Shown here one piece after another: positions 41,788 through 50,572 of a stretch of 64,000 bases of DNA. Source of the DNA: Mycobacterium sp. GA-2829 (GTDB taxonomy: Bacteria; Actinomycetota; Actinomycetes; Mycobacteriales; Mycobacteriaceae); assembly GCF_001499965.1 (NCBI RefSeq), contig NZ_LQIT01000035.1, forward strand, positions 1-64,000, read 5' to 3'. Under the pieces are notes generated by a model, which saw nothing but the letters and a program-made list of their open reading frames with translations, was not told the DNA's origin and did not search any database. The position numbers and the translations under genes are program-made. Position 1 is the first letter of the stretch. Every line of letters starts with the position of its first letter.

Positions 41788-42809
41788 CGAGCGTGCGAGG
41801 CACCCTGATCAAGTTCGCGGTCTTCGCCACCGTGATGACACTGCTGACCGCATTCCTGTTCATGGCGTTCAGCCAGTACCGCAGCGGTTCCACGTCGAAG
41901 TACTCGGCGGTGTTCAGCGATGCGTCGCGGCTGGACACCGGTGATTCGGTGCGGGTGGCCGGCGTCCGGGTCGGCACGGTGAAAAAGGTGGCGCTGCAAG
42001 CGGACAAGACCGTGCTGGTGGACTTCGACGCCGACCAGTCCATTGTGCTCACCTCGGGCACCCAGGCGGCGGTGCGGTACCTCAACCTGACCGGTGACCG
42101 CTACCTCGAACTCGTCGACGGGCCCGGGTCCACGCGCAAACTGCCTGCGGGCGCGCAGATCCCGAAGGAGCGCACCACCGGAGCCCTGGACCTCGACCTG
42201 CTGCTCGGCGGTCTGCGACCGGTCATCCAGGGCCTCAACGCCCAGGACGTCAACGCGCTGACCTCGTCGCTCATCCAGATCTTCCAGGGCCAGGGCGACA
42301 CCCTGAACTCGCTGCTGAGCAGGACGTCGTCGTTCTCGAACACGCTCGCCGACAACAACGAGGTCGTGCAGCAGCTCATCGAGAACCTCGACACGGTGGT
42401 GGAGACGCTGGCCAAGGATGGCGACAAGTTCTCCGGCGCCATCGATCGCCTCGAACAGCTCATCAGCGGGCTGTCCGACGACCGCGACCCGATCGGCACC
42501 GCGATCACCGCACTGGACAACGGAACCGCGTCGATCGCGGACCTCTTGACCGAGGCCAGGCCGCCGCTGGCGCGCACCGTCGACGAGATGAACCGGTTGG
42601 CCCCGCTGCTCGACGACCACCAGATCATCCTCGACATGGCCCTGCAGAAGGGTCCGGAGAACTACCGCAAGGTGGCCCGCCTCGGCTCGTACGGCAGTTG
42701 GATCATGTACTACATCTGCGGGCTGTCCTTCCGCGTCACCGATCTACAGGGCCGGACCGCGGTCTTCCCCTGGGTCAAACAGGAGGGCGGAAGGTGCGGT
42801 GAGCCCTGA
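41784..42809 (+). CDS. mceB: MceB, tunnel protein
   Basis: 341 residues, ATG overlapping MceA. One N-terminal membrane segment (FAVFATVMTLLTAFLFMAF), MCE domain with SRLDTGDSVRVAGVRVGTV, then helices and a short C-terminus containing YICG and GRCGEP. The shortest of the six Mce proteins. The order A-F is the standard one, so no gene is missing or rearranged. Confidence 0.93.
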   Translation: MTSVRGTLIKFAVFATVMTLLTAFLFMAFSQYRSGSTSKYSAVFSDASRLDTGDSVRVAGVRVGTVKKVALQADKTVLVDFDADQSIVLTSGTQAAVRYLNLTGDRYLELVDGPGSTRKLPAGAQIPKERTTGALDLDLLLGGLRPVIQGLNAQDVNALTSSLIQIFQGQGDTLNSLLSRTSSFSNTLADNNEVVQQLIENLDTVVETLAKDGDKFSGAIDRLEQLISGLSDDRDPIGTAITALDNGTASIADLLTEARPPLARTVDEMNRLAPLLDDHQIILDMALQKGPENYRKVARLGSYGSWIMYYICGLSFRVTDLQGRTAVFPWVKQEGGRCGEP

Positions 42810-43891
42810 TGCGTAAGTACCGCGAGTCGAACCTCGTCAAGGCCGGCTTCATCGGCGCGATGCTGATCGTGTTGGTGATCGCCGTCGGTCTGCAGCCCGA
42901 GCGAATCATCCAGTGGGCCACCTCGGTTCGGCACCAGGCGCTGTTCACCGAGGCAGGCGGTATCACCGTCGGCAACGACGTCACCGTGTCCGGTATCAAG
43001 ATCGGGACCGTGACCGACGTGTCGCTGTCCAACGGCGACGCGCTGGTGTCGTTCACCACCGACGGCAGGTATCCGCTCGGCTCGCAGACCACCGTCCACA
43101 TCCGCATCGGATCACTGCTCGGCGAGCGGGTGCTCACCCTCGAATCCGAGGGCAGCGGATCGTTGAGCCAGTCCGAGGTCATCCCGGTGTCGCGGACCTC
43201 GTCGCCGTATTCGCTCACCGATGCGGTCGGCGATCTGACCACCAACTCCGCGGGTACCGACACGACGTCGCTGAACCAGTCGCTCGACACCCTCTCGGCA
43301 ACCATTGATCAGGTTGCGCCGCAGCTGAGTTCGACCTTCGACGGGTTGAGCCGGCTGTCGCGCTCGCTCAACAGCCGCAACGAGAACCTGGCCGGACTGC
43401 TCAAGAGCGCCAGCGAGGTGACCGAGGTGCTGTCTCAGCGCAGCCAGCAGCTCAACACGTTGATACTCAACGCCAACGATCTGCTGGGCGTGCTCAACGA
43501 CCGGCGGGATGCGATCGTCGACCTGCTGGCCAACACCTCCGCGGTCTCCCAGCAACTCACCGGGCTCGTCGCCGACAACGAGGCGGAACTGGCGCCCACG
43601 CTGCAGCGGCTCAACTCGGTCGAGGCGATGCTCGAACGCAACCGCGACAACATCGGCAAGATCCTGCCCAGCCTGAAGAAGTTCATCCTCGCCCAGGGCG
43701 AGACGCTCGCCAACGGCCCGTACTACAACGCCTACGTCCCGAACCTGCAGCCCGCGCAGATTCTGCAGCCGTTCATGGACTACGCGTTCGGCTTCCGCCG
43801 CGGCACCAACGCCGGACAGCCGCCGGACACCGCGGGTCCGCGCGCCGAACTGCCGCTGCCCTACAACGGCATTCCTGGAGGTTCGCGATGA
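42809..43891 (+). CDS. mceC: MceC, tunnel protein
   Basis: 360 residues; its ATG shares one base with the MceB stop. Membrane segment at about 12-30 (AGFIGAMLIVLVIAVGL), MCE domain with GITVGNDVTVSGIKIGTV, followed by a long coiled-coil-like stretch with repeated LN and LxxLL patterns. The tail lacks the long Pro-rich extension found on MceD-F. Part of the hexameric tunnel. Confidence 0.93.
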   Translation: MRKYRESNLVKAGFIGAMLIVLVIAVGLQPERIIQWATSVRHQALFTEAGGITVGNDVTVSGIKIGTVTDVSLSNGDALVSFTTDGRYPLGSQTTVHIRIGSLLGERVLTLESEGSGSLSQSEVIPVSRTSSPYSLTDAVGDLTTNSAGTDTTSLNQSLDTLSATIDQVAPQLSSTFDGLSRLSRSLNSRNENLAGLLKSASEVTEVLSQRSQQLNTLILNANDLLGVLNDRRDAIVDLLANTSAVSQQLTGLVADNEAELAPTLQRLNSVEAMLERNRDNIGKILPSLKKFILAQGETLANGPYYNAYVPNLQPAQILQPFMDYAFGFRRGTNAGQPPDTAGPRAELPLPYNGIPGGSR

Positions 43892-45327
43892 GGGGACGTA
43901 GGCGCCTGACGACGCTGCTGTCGCTTGCGCTGGTCGCACTGCTGGTGGCCGGTGCGGCGGTCCTGGTGCGCCAGATCTACTTCGGACCGCGCACCTTCGA
44001 AGCGGTGTTCACCTCCGCGACCGGTATCTATCCTGGCGACGAGGTGCGAGTGTCCGGCGTCCCGGTCGGCACCATCGACTCGATCGAACCCGAGGGCACC
44101 CAGACCCGGCTGATCCTGCACGTCGACCGCGACGTGCCGGTGCCCGCCGACGCCAAGGCGGTGATCGTCGCACCCAACCTGATCTCCGCGCGCTACGTGC
44201 AGCTCACCCCCGCCTACCGGACGAGCGGACCCACCCTGCCCGACGACGCGGTGATCCCGCTGGAGCGCACCGCCGTCCCGGTCGAATGGGACGAGGTCAA
44301 GGAACAGCTGACCCGGCTGGCCACCGATCTCGGACCGCAGAGCGGGGTCGACGGCACCTCGGTGTCGCGGTTCATCGACAGTGCGGCCAACGCGATGGAC
44401 GGCAACGGCGACAAGCTGCGTCAGGTGATCACCGAACTCTCGGGCGCCGCACGGGTTCTGGCCGAGGGCAGCGGCAACATCGTCGACATCATCAAGAACC
44501 TGCAGACCTTCATCTCGGCGCTCAAGAACAGCAACGAGCACGTGATGCTGTTCCAGAACCGGTTGGCGACGCTGACCAGCGTGGTCGACGGCAGCCGCTC
44601 GGATCTCGATGCGGCGCTGAAGGATCTGTCGGTGGCCGTCGTCGAGGTGCAGCGCTTCGTTGCGGGCAGCCGCGAGCAGACCTCCGAGCAGGTGCAGCGG
44701 TTGGCGAATGTCACCAGCAACCTGCTCAACAACAAGATGGAGATCGAGAACCTCCTGCACATCGCGCCCAACGCGCTGAGCAACGCCTACAACATCTACA
44801 ACCCGGACACCGGAAGCGCCGTCGGGCAGTTCGTGTTGAACAACTTCTCGAATCCGGTGCAGTTCATCTGCGGCGCCATCGGCGCGGTCCAGAACACCAC
44901 CGCGCCGGAGACGGCGAAGCTGTGCTCGCAGTACCTCGGGCCTGCGCTGCGGCTACTGAACTTCAACTACCTGCCGATCGGGATCGACCCCTTCCTGAGC
45001 CCGTCGGCCAACCCGGAAAACATCATCTACTCCGAACCCAACCTGGCACCCGGTGGCGGCGGATCGCCCCAGCCGCCGCTGATCCCGCCGACGGTCTCGG
45101 CCTACGAGGGGGTCGCCCCGGGTCCGGCGCCGTTCACCGGACGTCCGCCGGGTGTGCCCGGCCCGGGCGCGCAGCAGCTCCTGCCGGGTGGGGCGCCGCT
45201 GGTGCCGCCGAACATGCCGACCACCATCGAGTCCGTGCTCAACCCGGGCGGGCCGCCGCCCGGCCCGCCGCCTGCCGCACCGGCCCCCGGACCGCTGCTG
45301 CCGGCAGAAGGGACACCGCAGCCATGA
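43888..45327 (+). CDS. mceD: MceD, tunnel protein with Pro-rich tail
   Basis: 479 residues; ATG overlaps MceC. Membrane segment at about 12-30, MCE domain with GIYPGDEVRVSGVPVGTI, a helical region to about 300, and from about 385 a Pro/Gly-rich low-complexity tail (runs of GPPPGPPP) that would extend through or along the cell wall. The tail makes it longer than MceA-C. Confidence 0.93.
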   Translation: MRGRRRLTTLLSLALVALLVAGAAVLVRQIYFGPRTFEAVFTSATGIYPGDEVRVSGVPVGTIDSIEPEGTQTRLILHVDRDVPVPADAKAVIVAPNLISARYVQLTPAYRTSGPTLPDDAVIPLERTAVPVEWDEVKEQLTRLATDLGPQSGVDGTSVSRFIDSAANAMDGNGDKLRQVITELSGAARVLAEGSGNIVDIIKNLQTFISALKNSNEHVMLFQNRLATLTSVVDGSRSDLDAALKDLSVAVVEVQRFVAGSREQTSEQVQRLANVTSNLLNNKMEIENLLHIAPNALSNAYNIYNPDTGSAVGQFVLNNFSNPVQFICGAIGAVQNTTAPETAKLCSQYLGPALRLLNFNYLPIGIDPFLSPSANPENIIYSEPNLAPGGGGSPQPPLIPPTVSAYEGVAPGPAPFTGRPPGVPGPGAQQLLPGGAPLVPPNMPTTIESVLNPGGPPPGPPPAAPAPGPLLPAEGTPQP

Positions 45328-46703
45328 CGGGCGCAAAGGCGCGACGCCTCACCATCATCGCGGGGTCGGCCATCGCGATGACCATGAGCGGCTGCGGTTT
45401 CCAGGGTGTCAACACCCTGCCGCTGCCGGGTGCGGTCGGCCGTGGGTCGGATGCAAAGGTGTATCACGTCGAGATCGCGAATGTGGCTCAGCTCGAGCCG
45501 AATTCGCCGGTGATGATGAACGACGTGGTGGTCGGCAGCGTGCGGAAGATGTCGGTCAAGGATTGGCACGCCGATGTCGAGATCTCGGTGAAGCCGGAGA
45601 TCACGGTGCCGGCGAACGCGGTGGCCAGCGTCGCGCAGACCTCGCTGCTCGGTTCGATGCACCTCGCGCTCAACCCGCCGCTCGGCGACGCCCCCGAGGG
45701 GGTTCTCGAACCCGGTGCCACGATCGGGCTCAACGACTCGTCGACCTATCCCACCACCGAGCAGACGCTGTCCTCGCTGGCGGCGGTGGTCAACGGGGGC
45801 GGGCTCGGCCAGATCGGCGACGTCATCCACAACTTCAGCGCGGCCCTCGACGGCCGCCAGGGCGAGGTGCGCGAACTGCTCACCCGGTTGGACAATTTCG
45901 TCGGCACACTCGACGCCCAACGCGACAACATCGTGTCCTCGATCCAGTCGCTGAACCGGTTGTCCTCGACGTTCGCCCAGCAGCGCGACGACATCACCCA
46001 GGCGCTGGACCGCATCCCGCCCGCGATCGACGTGCTGGTCCGGGAACGGCCCCGGCTGACCACCGCACTGCAACGGCTCGGCACGTTCAGCGACACCGCA
46101 ACGCAACTGGTGAACGACTCCAAGGACGACCTGGTCCGCAACCTGAAGAACCTCGAACCCACGATCAAGGCGTTCGCCGACATCGGTCCGGATCTCAACT
46201 CGATCCTCGAGTACGCCGCCCACTTCCCGTTCACGCAGAGCTTCATCGACCGTGCCATCCGCGGCGACTACTACAACCTGTTCGCGGTGGTCGACTTCAC
46301 GATCCCGCGGTTGAAGCGCACGCTGTTCCTGGGCACCCGGTGGGAGCAGGAGGGTGCCGAACTGGTCCCCGCCCCAGGGGATCCCAGCTATCTGCAGTAC
46401 ACCTACGATCCGCTCAAGCTCGGGCTCGATGCGGCCGAATCGGGTGCGTTCCCCGCCGACGAGCCGCCGGCCGAGGCCGCCACCGCGGAGGCGGCCGCAC
46501 CGTTGCCGCCACCGCCGCCGGTGACCGAAGAGGTCGGGCCCATCCTGCCTGTCACACCGCCGGCTCCGATGTCGATGTTCGGCGGTCCCGCCCCCGCACC
46601 GGCGCCCGCGCCCCCGCGGGGCGGTGGTGTGCCGCTGTTCGCCGGGCCGTACGCGAATCCGACGCCGCTGAACCCGATTCCGTCGAATGAAGGGGGTCGC
46701 TGA
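45324..46703 (+). CDS. mceE: MceE, lipoprotein component of the Mce transporter
   Basis: 459 residues. In place of a membrane anchor it has a lipoprotein signal: hydrophobic IIAGSAIAMT then MSGC with the lipidated Cys at residue 24. MCE domain follows (LEPNSPVMMNDVVVGSV). As in other loci, MceE is the lipoprotein. The C-terminal 80 residues are Pro/Ala-rich. ATG overlaps MceD. I expect it to sit at the membrane with the lipid tail inserted. Confidence 0.94.
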   Translation: MTGAKARRLTIIAGSAIAMTMSGCGFQGVNTLPLPGAVGRGSDAKVYHVEIANVAQLEPNSPVMMNDVVVGSVRKMSVKDWHADVEISVKPEITVPANAVASVAQTSLLGSMHLALNPPLGDAPEGVLEPGATIGLNDSSTYPTTEQTLSSLAAVVNGGGLGQIGDVIHNFSAALDGRQGEVRELLTRLDNFVGTLDAQRDNIVSSIQSLNRLSSTFAQQRDDITQALDRIPPAIDVLVRERPRLTTALQRLGTFSDTATQLVNDSKDDLVRNLKNLEPTIKAFADIGPDLNSILEYAAHFPFTQSFIDRAIRGDYYNLFAVVDFTIPRLKRTLFLGTRWEQEGAELVPAPGDPSYLQYTYDPLKLGLDAAESGAFPADEPPAEAATAEAAAPLPPPPPVTEEVGPILPVTPPAPMSMFGGPAPAPAPAPPRGGGVPLFAGPYANPTPLNPIPSNEGGR

Positions 46704-48454
46704 TGCTGACGCGGTTCGTGCGGACCCAGCTGATCATCTTCACGATCGCCTCGATCGTCGGTGTCGGTGTGATGGCGTTCGTCTACATGCAGGTGCCGAC
46801 CCTGCTGGGGGTCGGCCGGATGATCGTCACGGTGGAGTTGCCCGCCTCCGGCGGCCTCTACCAGTTCAGCAACGTCACCTACCGCGGCTCCCAGGTCGGC
46901 AAGGTGACGAAGGTGACGCTGACCGACAACGGCGCCGAGGCGACGCTGTCGTTGGACGGTTCGGCCGAGATCCCGTCCGATCTGAAGGCCGAGGTGCGCA
47001 GTGTGTCGGCCGTCGGCGAGCAGTACGTCGAATTGCTGCCGAACACCGACCAGCCGCCGTACCTGGAGAACGGATCGGTGATCGCCATGCGCGACACCAC
47101 GATTCCGCAGGCGGTCGGTCCGATGCTGGATCAGCTGAGCTCCCTGGTGAACACGATCCCGAAGGACAAACTCGGGCAGCTGCTCGACGAGTCGTACAAC
47201 GCCTTCAAGGGCACCGACTTCGACTTCGGCTCGCTGCTCGACTCGTCGTCGACGATCACCCGCGACGCCAGGGCCGTGGCCGGGCAGACCCGCACACTGA
47301 CCGACGATGCGGTGCCGTTCCTGAACGCCCAGGCCCAGACGGCTGATTCGATCCGCACGTGGGGGCGCAGCCTGGCGGGTATCACCGATCAGGTCGCCAA
47401 CAACGATCCGCAGGTCCGGTCGATCCTGCGCAACGGGCCCGGCTTCGCGCAGGAGACCTCGCGTCTGCTCGAACAGGTCAAGCCGACGCTGCCGGTGCTG
47501 CTGGCGAACCTGACCACGTTCGGCCAGATCGGGGTCACCTACAACCCGTCGATCGAGCAGCTGCTGGTGCTCGTGCCGCCGTTCGTCTCGCAGATCCAGA
47601 CCTATGCGCCGACGAACAATCCCAGCGGTCTGCCGAACGGCGACTTCTCGCTCGGCCTCGGCGATCCCGCGGCCTGTACCGTCGGCTTCCTCCCGCCGTC
47701 GGCGTGGCGCAGTCCCGACGACACCTCCGTGATCGACACCCCGGACAATCTGTACTGCAAACTGCCGCAGGATTCGCCCGTCGCCGTGCGCGGTGCCCGC
47801 AACTATCCGTGCATGGAGCATCCGGGTAAGCGCGCGCCGACGGTCGAACTGTGCAACGACCCCAACGGGTTCACGCCGCTCGCGCAGCGTCAGCATGTGC
47901 TGGGGCCGTACCCGCTCGACCCGAACCTGATCAGCCAGGGCGTCCCGCCGGACAGCCGGGTGTTGGTGGACTCCAACACCTTCGGCCCCATCGAGGGCAC
48001 CCCGCTGCCGCCCGGGGTCACCGAGCGGCCGGCGGACATCCCGCCACCAGCGTCACCGCCGCCGAACTTCGCGGGCACCGGGCCGGGACCGCTGCTTCCC
48101 GGCCAACCGCTGTACACGTCGCCACCGGTCAGCCCGCCCGGGCCGGCCCAGGTGACGGTGCCCGACGCCGTACCGACCCCGCCCGCGGACCTGCCGCAGG
48201 TCACGCAGGTTCCGGTGCCGCCGGGGATGGCGCCGGGTGAGGTGCCGTTGCCCCCGGGCGCCGAACCGGTGCCCTCACCGGCCCCCGTGCCCGCGCCTGC
48301 GGCGTTCCAGGGCGGCGGCGAGTCGGGTCCGTCGGTGGGCGTGGCCAAGTACAACCCGCGCACCGGGGAGTACATGGGCAGTGACGGCAAGATGTACCGG
48401 CAGTCGGATCTGGTCAGCCGGCCCAAGAGCTGGCAGGACATGATGCCGACCTGA
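46703..48454 (+). CDS. mceF: MceF, tunnel protein with long Pro-rich tail
   Basis: 583 residues, largest of the set; ATG shares one base with the MceE stop. Membrane segment at about 8-28, MCE domain near 40-120 with LYQFSNVTYRGSQVGKV, helical region, then a 150-residue Pro-rich tail from about 430. The last 40 residues (YNPRTGEYMGSDGKMYRQS) regain a folded look, a feature common at the end of MceF. Ends the operon just before a strong terminator. Confidence 0.93.
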   Translation: MLTRFVRTQLIIFTIASIVGVGVMAFVYMQVPTLLGVGRMIVTVELPASGGLYQFSNVTYRGSQVGKVTKVTLTDNGAEATLSLDGSAEIPSDLKAEVRSVSAVGEQYVELLPNTDQPPYLENGSVIAMRDTTIPQAVGPMLDQLSSLVNTIPKDKLGQLLDESYNAFKGTDFDFGSLLDSSSTITRDARAVAGQTRTLTDDAVPFLNAQAQTADSIRTWGRSLAGITDQVANNDPQVRSILRNGPGFAQETSRLLEQVKPTLPVLLANLTTFGQIGVTYNPSIEQLLVLVPPFVSQIQTYAPTNNPSGLPNGDFSLGLGDPAACTVGFLPPSAWRSPDDTSVIDTPDNLYCKLPQDSPVAVRGARNYPCMEHPGKRAPTVELCNDPNGFTPLAQRQHVLGPYPLDPNLISQGVPPDSRVLVDSNTFGPIEGTPLPPGVTERPADIPPPASPPPNFAGTGPGPLLPGQPLYTSPPVSPPGPAQVTVPDAVPTPPADLPQVTQVPVPPGMAPGEVPLPPGAEPVPSPAPVPAPAAFQGGGESGPSVGVAKYNPRTGEYMGSDGKMYRQSDLVSRPKSWQDMMPT

Positions 48455-48469
48455 CGGCCGCAACGAGAA

Positions 48470-48500
48470 CCGGCCCGGAAGCGTTGTGCTTCCGGGCCGG
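48470..48500. terminator. Terminator after the mce operon
   Basis: CCGGCCCGGAAGC and GCTTCCGGGCCGG form a 13-bp perfect GC-rich stem with a 5-nt loop, 16 nt after the MceF stop and 22 nt before the convergent secreted-protein stop. A T-rich ATTTCGTT follows on the plus strand. It can terminate both transcripts. Confidence 0.85.
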
Positions 48501-48521
48501 ATTTCGTTGTGTCTGTGCGGG

Positions 48522-49028
48522 TCACACCTTCTTCATGTAGAAGGGCATTCGGATCTGCGGCCACTGGTTGCGGCCACACGACCCGCTGGGGCCCAGGGTC
48601 TGGTTCTCCCCGGTGTACTCGACGGAGTCCCTGTTGTAGTGCCCGTCGAAGCCGACCGGGTAGATCTTGTAGATGCGCAGACCCTCCACCGGTTGGCCGT
48701 CGGCGCAGAACCGCCAGTCCGGCACCGTCCGCTTGACGTACCACAGACCGTTGGTGGTGTAGATGGGCGCGCTCCACCCGGCATCGCTGGTGACCGTGCC
48801 CGCACAGTCGTTGGGGGATGAGCACACGGTGGTGATCGTCCACATGCTGCGTTCACCCGGCTGTACTTCGAAGCGTTCGTTGACCTTCGCGCGGTCTCCG
48901 TTGGACGACGTGGCGAACGTGCCGTTGATACCCCAGTCGTCGCTGGCGGCCGCGGGCGCCGCGGTGGTCATTCCGAGCACCGCGGTGATTCCGGCGATTG
49001 CGGCACCGGCCTTGATCTTGGCCGACAT
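48522..49028 (-). CDS. Small secreted protein, unknown function
   Basis: 168 residues. Sec signal peptide with AGAAIAGITAVLGM core and APAAAS cleavage region, mature part of about 138 residues with four Cys (TVCSSPNDC, RFC, GSCG) that could form two disulfides. Recurrent aromatic and Gly residues suggest a beta-rich fold. Similar small secreted proteins are common in mycobacteria and lack a known role. Lies after the mce terminator on the opposite strand; link to the transporter is not shown. Confidence 0.8.
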   Translation of the reverse strand: MSAKIKAGAAIAGITAVLGMTTAAPAAASDDWGINGTFATSSNGDRAKVNERFEVQPGERSMWTITTVCSSPNDCAGTVTSDAGWSAPIYTTNGLWYVKRTVPDWRFCADGQPVEGLRIYKIYPVGFDGHYNRDSVEYTGENQTLGPSGSCGRNQWPQIRMPFYMKKV

Positions 49029-49184
49029 TGGCGTGACTCCTCTGCCCGACAGAAGTGCAGGTCTCGATCGATCAGGCTATCAGTTTCGGCACACAACCGT
49101 TGCGCATCAAGCGGATTCGCCCGCTGCGCGGGCAATCTCGGGTGAACCCGTGAGTTCCGAAAGCCGGTGTGGGAAAGTAGGTGT

Positions 49185-49580
49185 GTGCGTATGACCATGG
49201 TGGCGGCGACCGCGGCGGTCGTCGGCGGGATGTTGACCGCACCGCAGGCGAGTGCGGAGCCGCAGACGTGTAACGATCCCTTCTGCGTTCCGGGTATCAC
49301 GCCGAACGTGGTGCAGGGGTCGTACTGCAACAACACCACCTACTACGTGTTCGGCACGGCGGTCGCCGGCGCCTCGACACGGGCCGGGCGTCTGTTGTTC
49401 TGCGGGTCGCCCCGCCGGTACGAGCCGCGGTGGTTCCGCTCACCACCGATGGCCGGTATCCGCACCGAGGGCAGCGACTGCACCAACTACCTGGACCAGG
49501 TCGCGCAGGCGCCCGACGGTCTGTTCCTGGCCTGCGTCCCGAAGGACGGCCGGACGCTGTGGCGCCGTGGGGATGTCTGA
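49185..49580 (+). CDS. Small secreted protein, unknown function
   Basis: 131 residues from GTG 49185; GTG 49167 and ATG 49191 are alternatives, and the Arg right after this start favours it for a signal peptide (RMTMVAATAAVVGGML, cleaved after ASA). The mature part has six Cys (TCNDPFC, YCNN, LFCG, DCTN, LACV), enough for three disulfides. The ribosome site GAAAGTAGG is weak. It is convergent with the gene at 49590 and divergent from 48522. Confidence 0.72.
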   Translation: MRMTMVAATAAVVGGMLTAPQASAEPQTCNDPFCVPGITPNVVQGSYCNNTTYYVFGTAVAGASTRAGRLLFCGSPRRYEPRWFRSPPMAGIRTEGSDCTNYLDQVAQAPDGLFLACVPKDGRTLWRRGDV

Positions 49581-49589
49581 GTAGCGGCC

Positions 49590-50000
49590 CTACCAGTTCC
49601 GGATCGAGCACAGCGCCCCGCGCGTGCCGCTGGCCGTCTTGACGACCGTACCGTCAACGCTCAGTTCGCAATTCAGCTTCGGGGCCTGCAGTTCCGGCGA
49701 CTCACCGCTCTGCACCAGGACCAGCGCCCACATCGTCGGATCGGCCAGCCGGGTCTCGAACACCCACGGCCGGTCCGGCCCCACGTCGGCCTCCACCTTC
49801 GGGCTGAACACGTACGGGTTGTGGCTGTAGTCGGAGAACGTCGGGGGGTCGACCTCGCGGTAGTAGATGTCGACGTAGAACGGTGCATCGGCGGTGACGG
49901 TGTACCGCACATCGTGCAGCACGGGTTGCGCCGCCGCGGGTGCGGCGAGGGCCGTACCGGTCAACATCAACGCGGCGGTGAGCGCCATCGTGGTACGCAT
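49590..50000 (-). CDS. Secreted protein resembling the MmpS soluble domain
   Basis: 136 residues. Signal peptide TTMALTAALMLTGTALAAPAAAQ, then a beta-sandwich-like mature part: VRYTVTADAPFYVDIYYREV, WALVLVQSG and NCELSVDGTVVKTASG with a Cys pair. This spacing resembles MmpS-type domains but there is no MmpL gene nearby, so I treat it as a possible relative only. It follows the gene at 50003 by 2 nt and is in the same unit. Confidence 0.72.
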   Translation of the reverse strand: MRTTMALTAALMLTGTALAAPAAAQPVLHDVRYTVTADAPFYVDIYYREVDPPTFSDYSHNPYVFSPKVEADVGPDRPWVFETRLADPTMWALVLVQSGESPELQAPKLNCELSVDGTVVKTASGTRGALCSIRNW

Positions 50001-50002
50001 CG

Positions 50003-50509
50003 TCACATCCTCGTCAGGCTGATGGGGTAGACGCGCTGACCGCCGGGCGCACCGTCGCAGCCGGCGCCGAATGAGGAGATCATCTCGCCCGCCAGGGTCA
50101 CCGCGTCCCACGTGTACACGTCGTGGGTGGGGATGGTCGGCCCGTAGTAGATGTCCCCGCACCGCAATCCGAACGGATCGTCGATGACCATCGTGTACCG
50201 ACCGTCGGCCAGCCGGGCTTCGGCGTGGGTGTAGAGCGCCTTGGCGATCGGCTGTGGCACGGTCACCACCACGATGCAGTCGGTCCGCTTGGAGTTGTCC
50301 GGATTACGGCACGGGGCGATCGCCGAGAAGATCCAGGTGTGGAAGTCCCTGCGGTCCGGGATGTTCAGCCCGTAGTTGCCGAGGTACATCGCCGCCGACG
50401 CCGGCGGAGCGCCGAGCACCCCGCCGACGAGGAGCGCGACGCCGAGGACCGCAGCACCCGTGCGGCGGCCGAAAACCGTTGGTCGCCATGGCGTAACCGG
50501 TCTTCTCAT
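50003..50509 (-). CDS. Secreted protein, unknown function
   Basis: 168 residues from ATG 50509. RRTGAAVLGVALLVGGVLG with APPASAA cleavage gives a twin-Arg/Sec-like signal peptide behind a basic 20-residue lead. The mature part begins MYLGNYGLNIPDRRDFHTWIF, contains four Cys and GGQRVYPISLTRM at the end. I do not recognise a domain. It is close to a class of secreted proteins found beside mce and MmpS genes in mycobacteria, which is a context observation only. Confidence 0.72.
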   Translation of the reverse strand: MRRPVTPWRPTVFGRRTGAAVLGVALLVGGVLGAPPASAAMYLGNYGLNIPDRRDFHTWIFSAIAPCRNPDNSKRTDCIVVVTVPQPIAKALYTHAEARLADGRYTMVIDDPFGLRCGDIYYGPTIPTHDVYTWDAVTLAGEMISSFGAGCDGAPGGQRVYPISLTRM

Positions 50510-50572
50510 GGCCGGAGAATACCAACCACGGCGGGGCCGCGACCGGGGAACGGCCGGATGCGGCACACCGGA

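Noticed and set aside
49119..49133. Small GC hairpin (GCCCGC-TGC-GCGGGC) between two divergent secreted-protein genes
   Set aside because: Only 6 bp per arm in very GC-rich DNA and placed before both starts rather than after a stop; likely chance.
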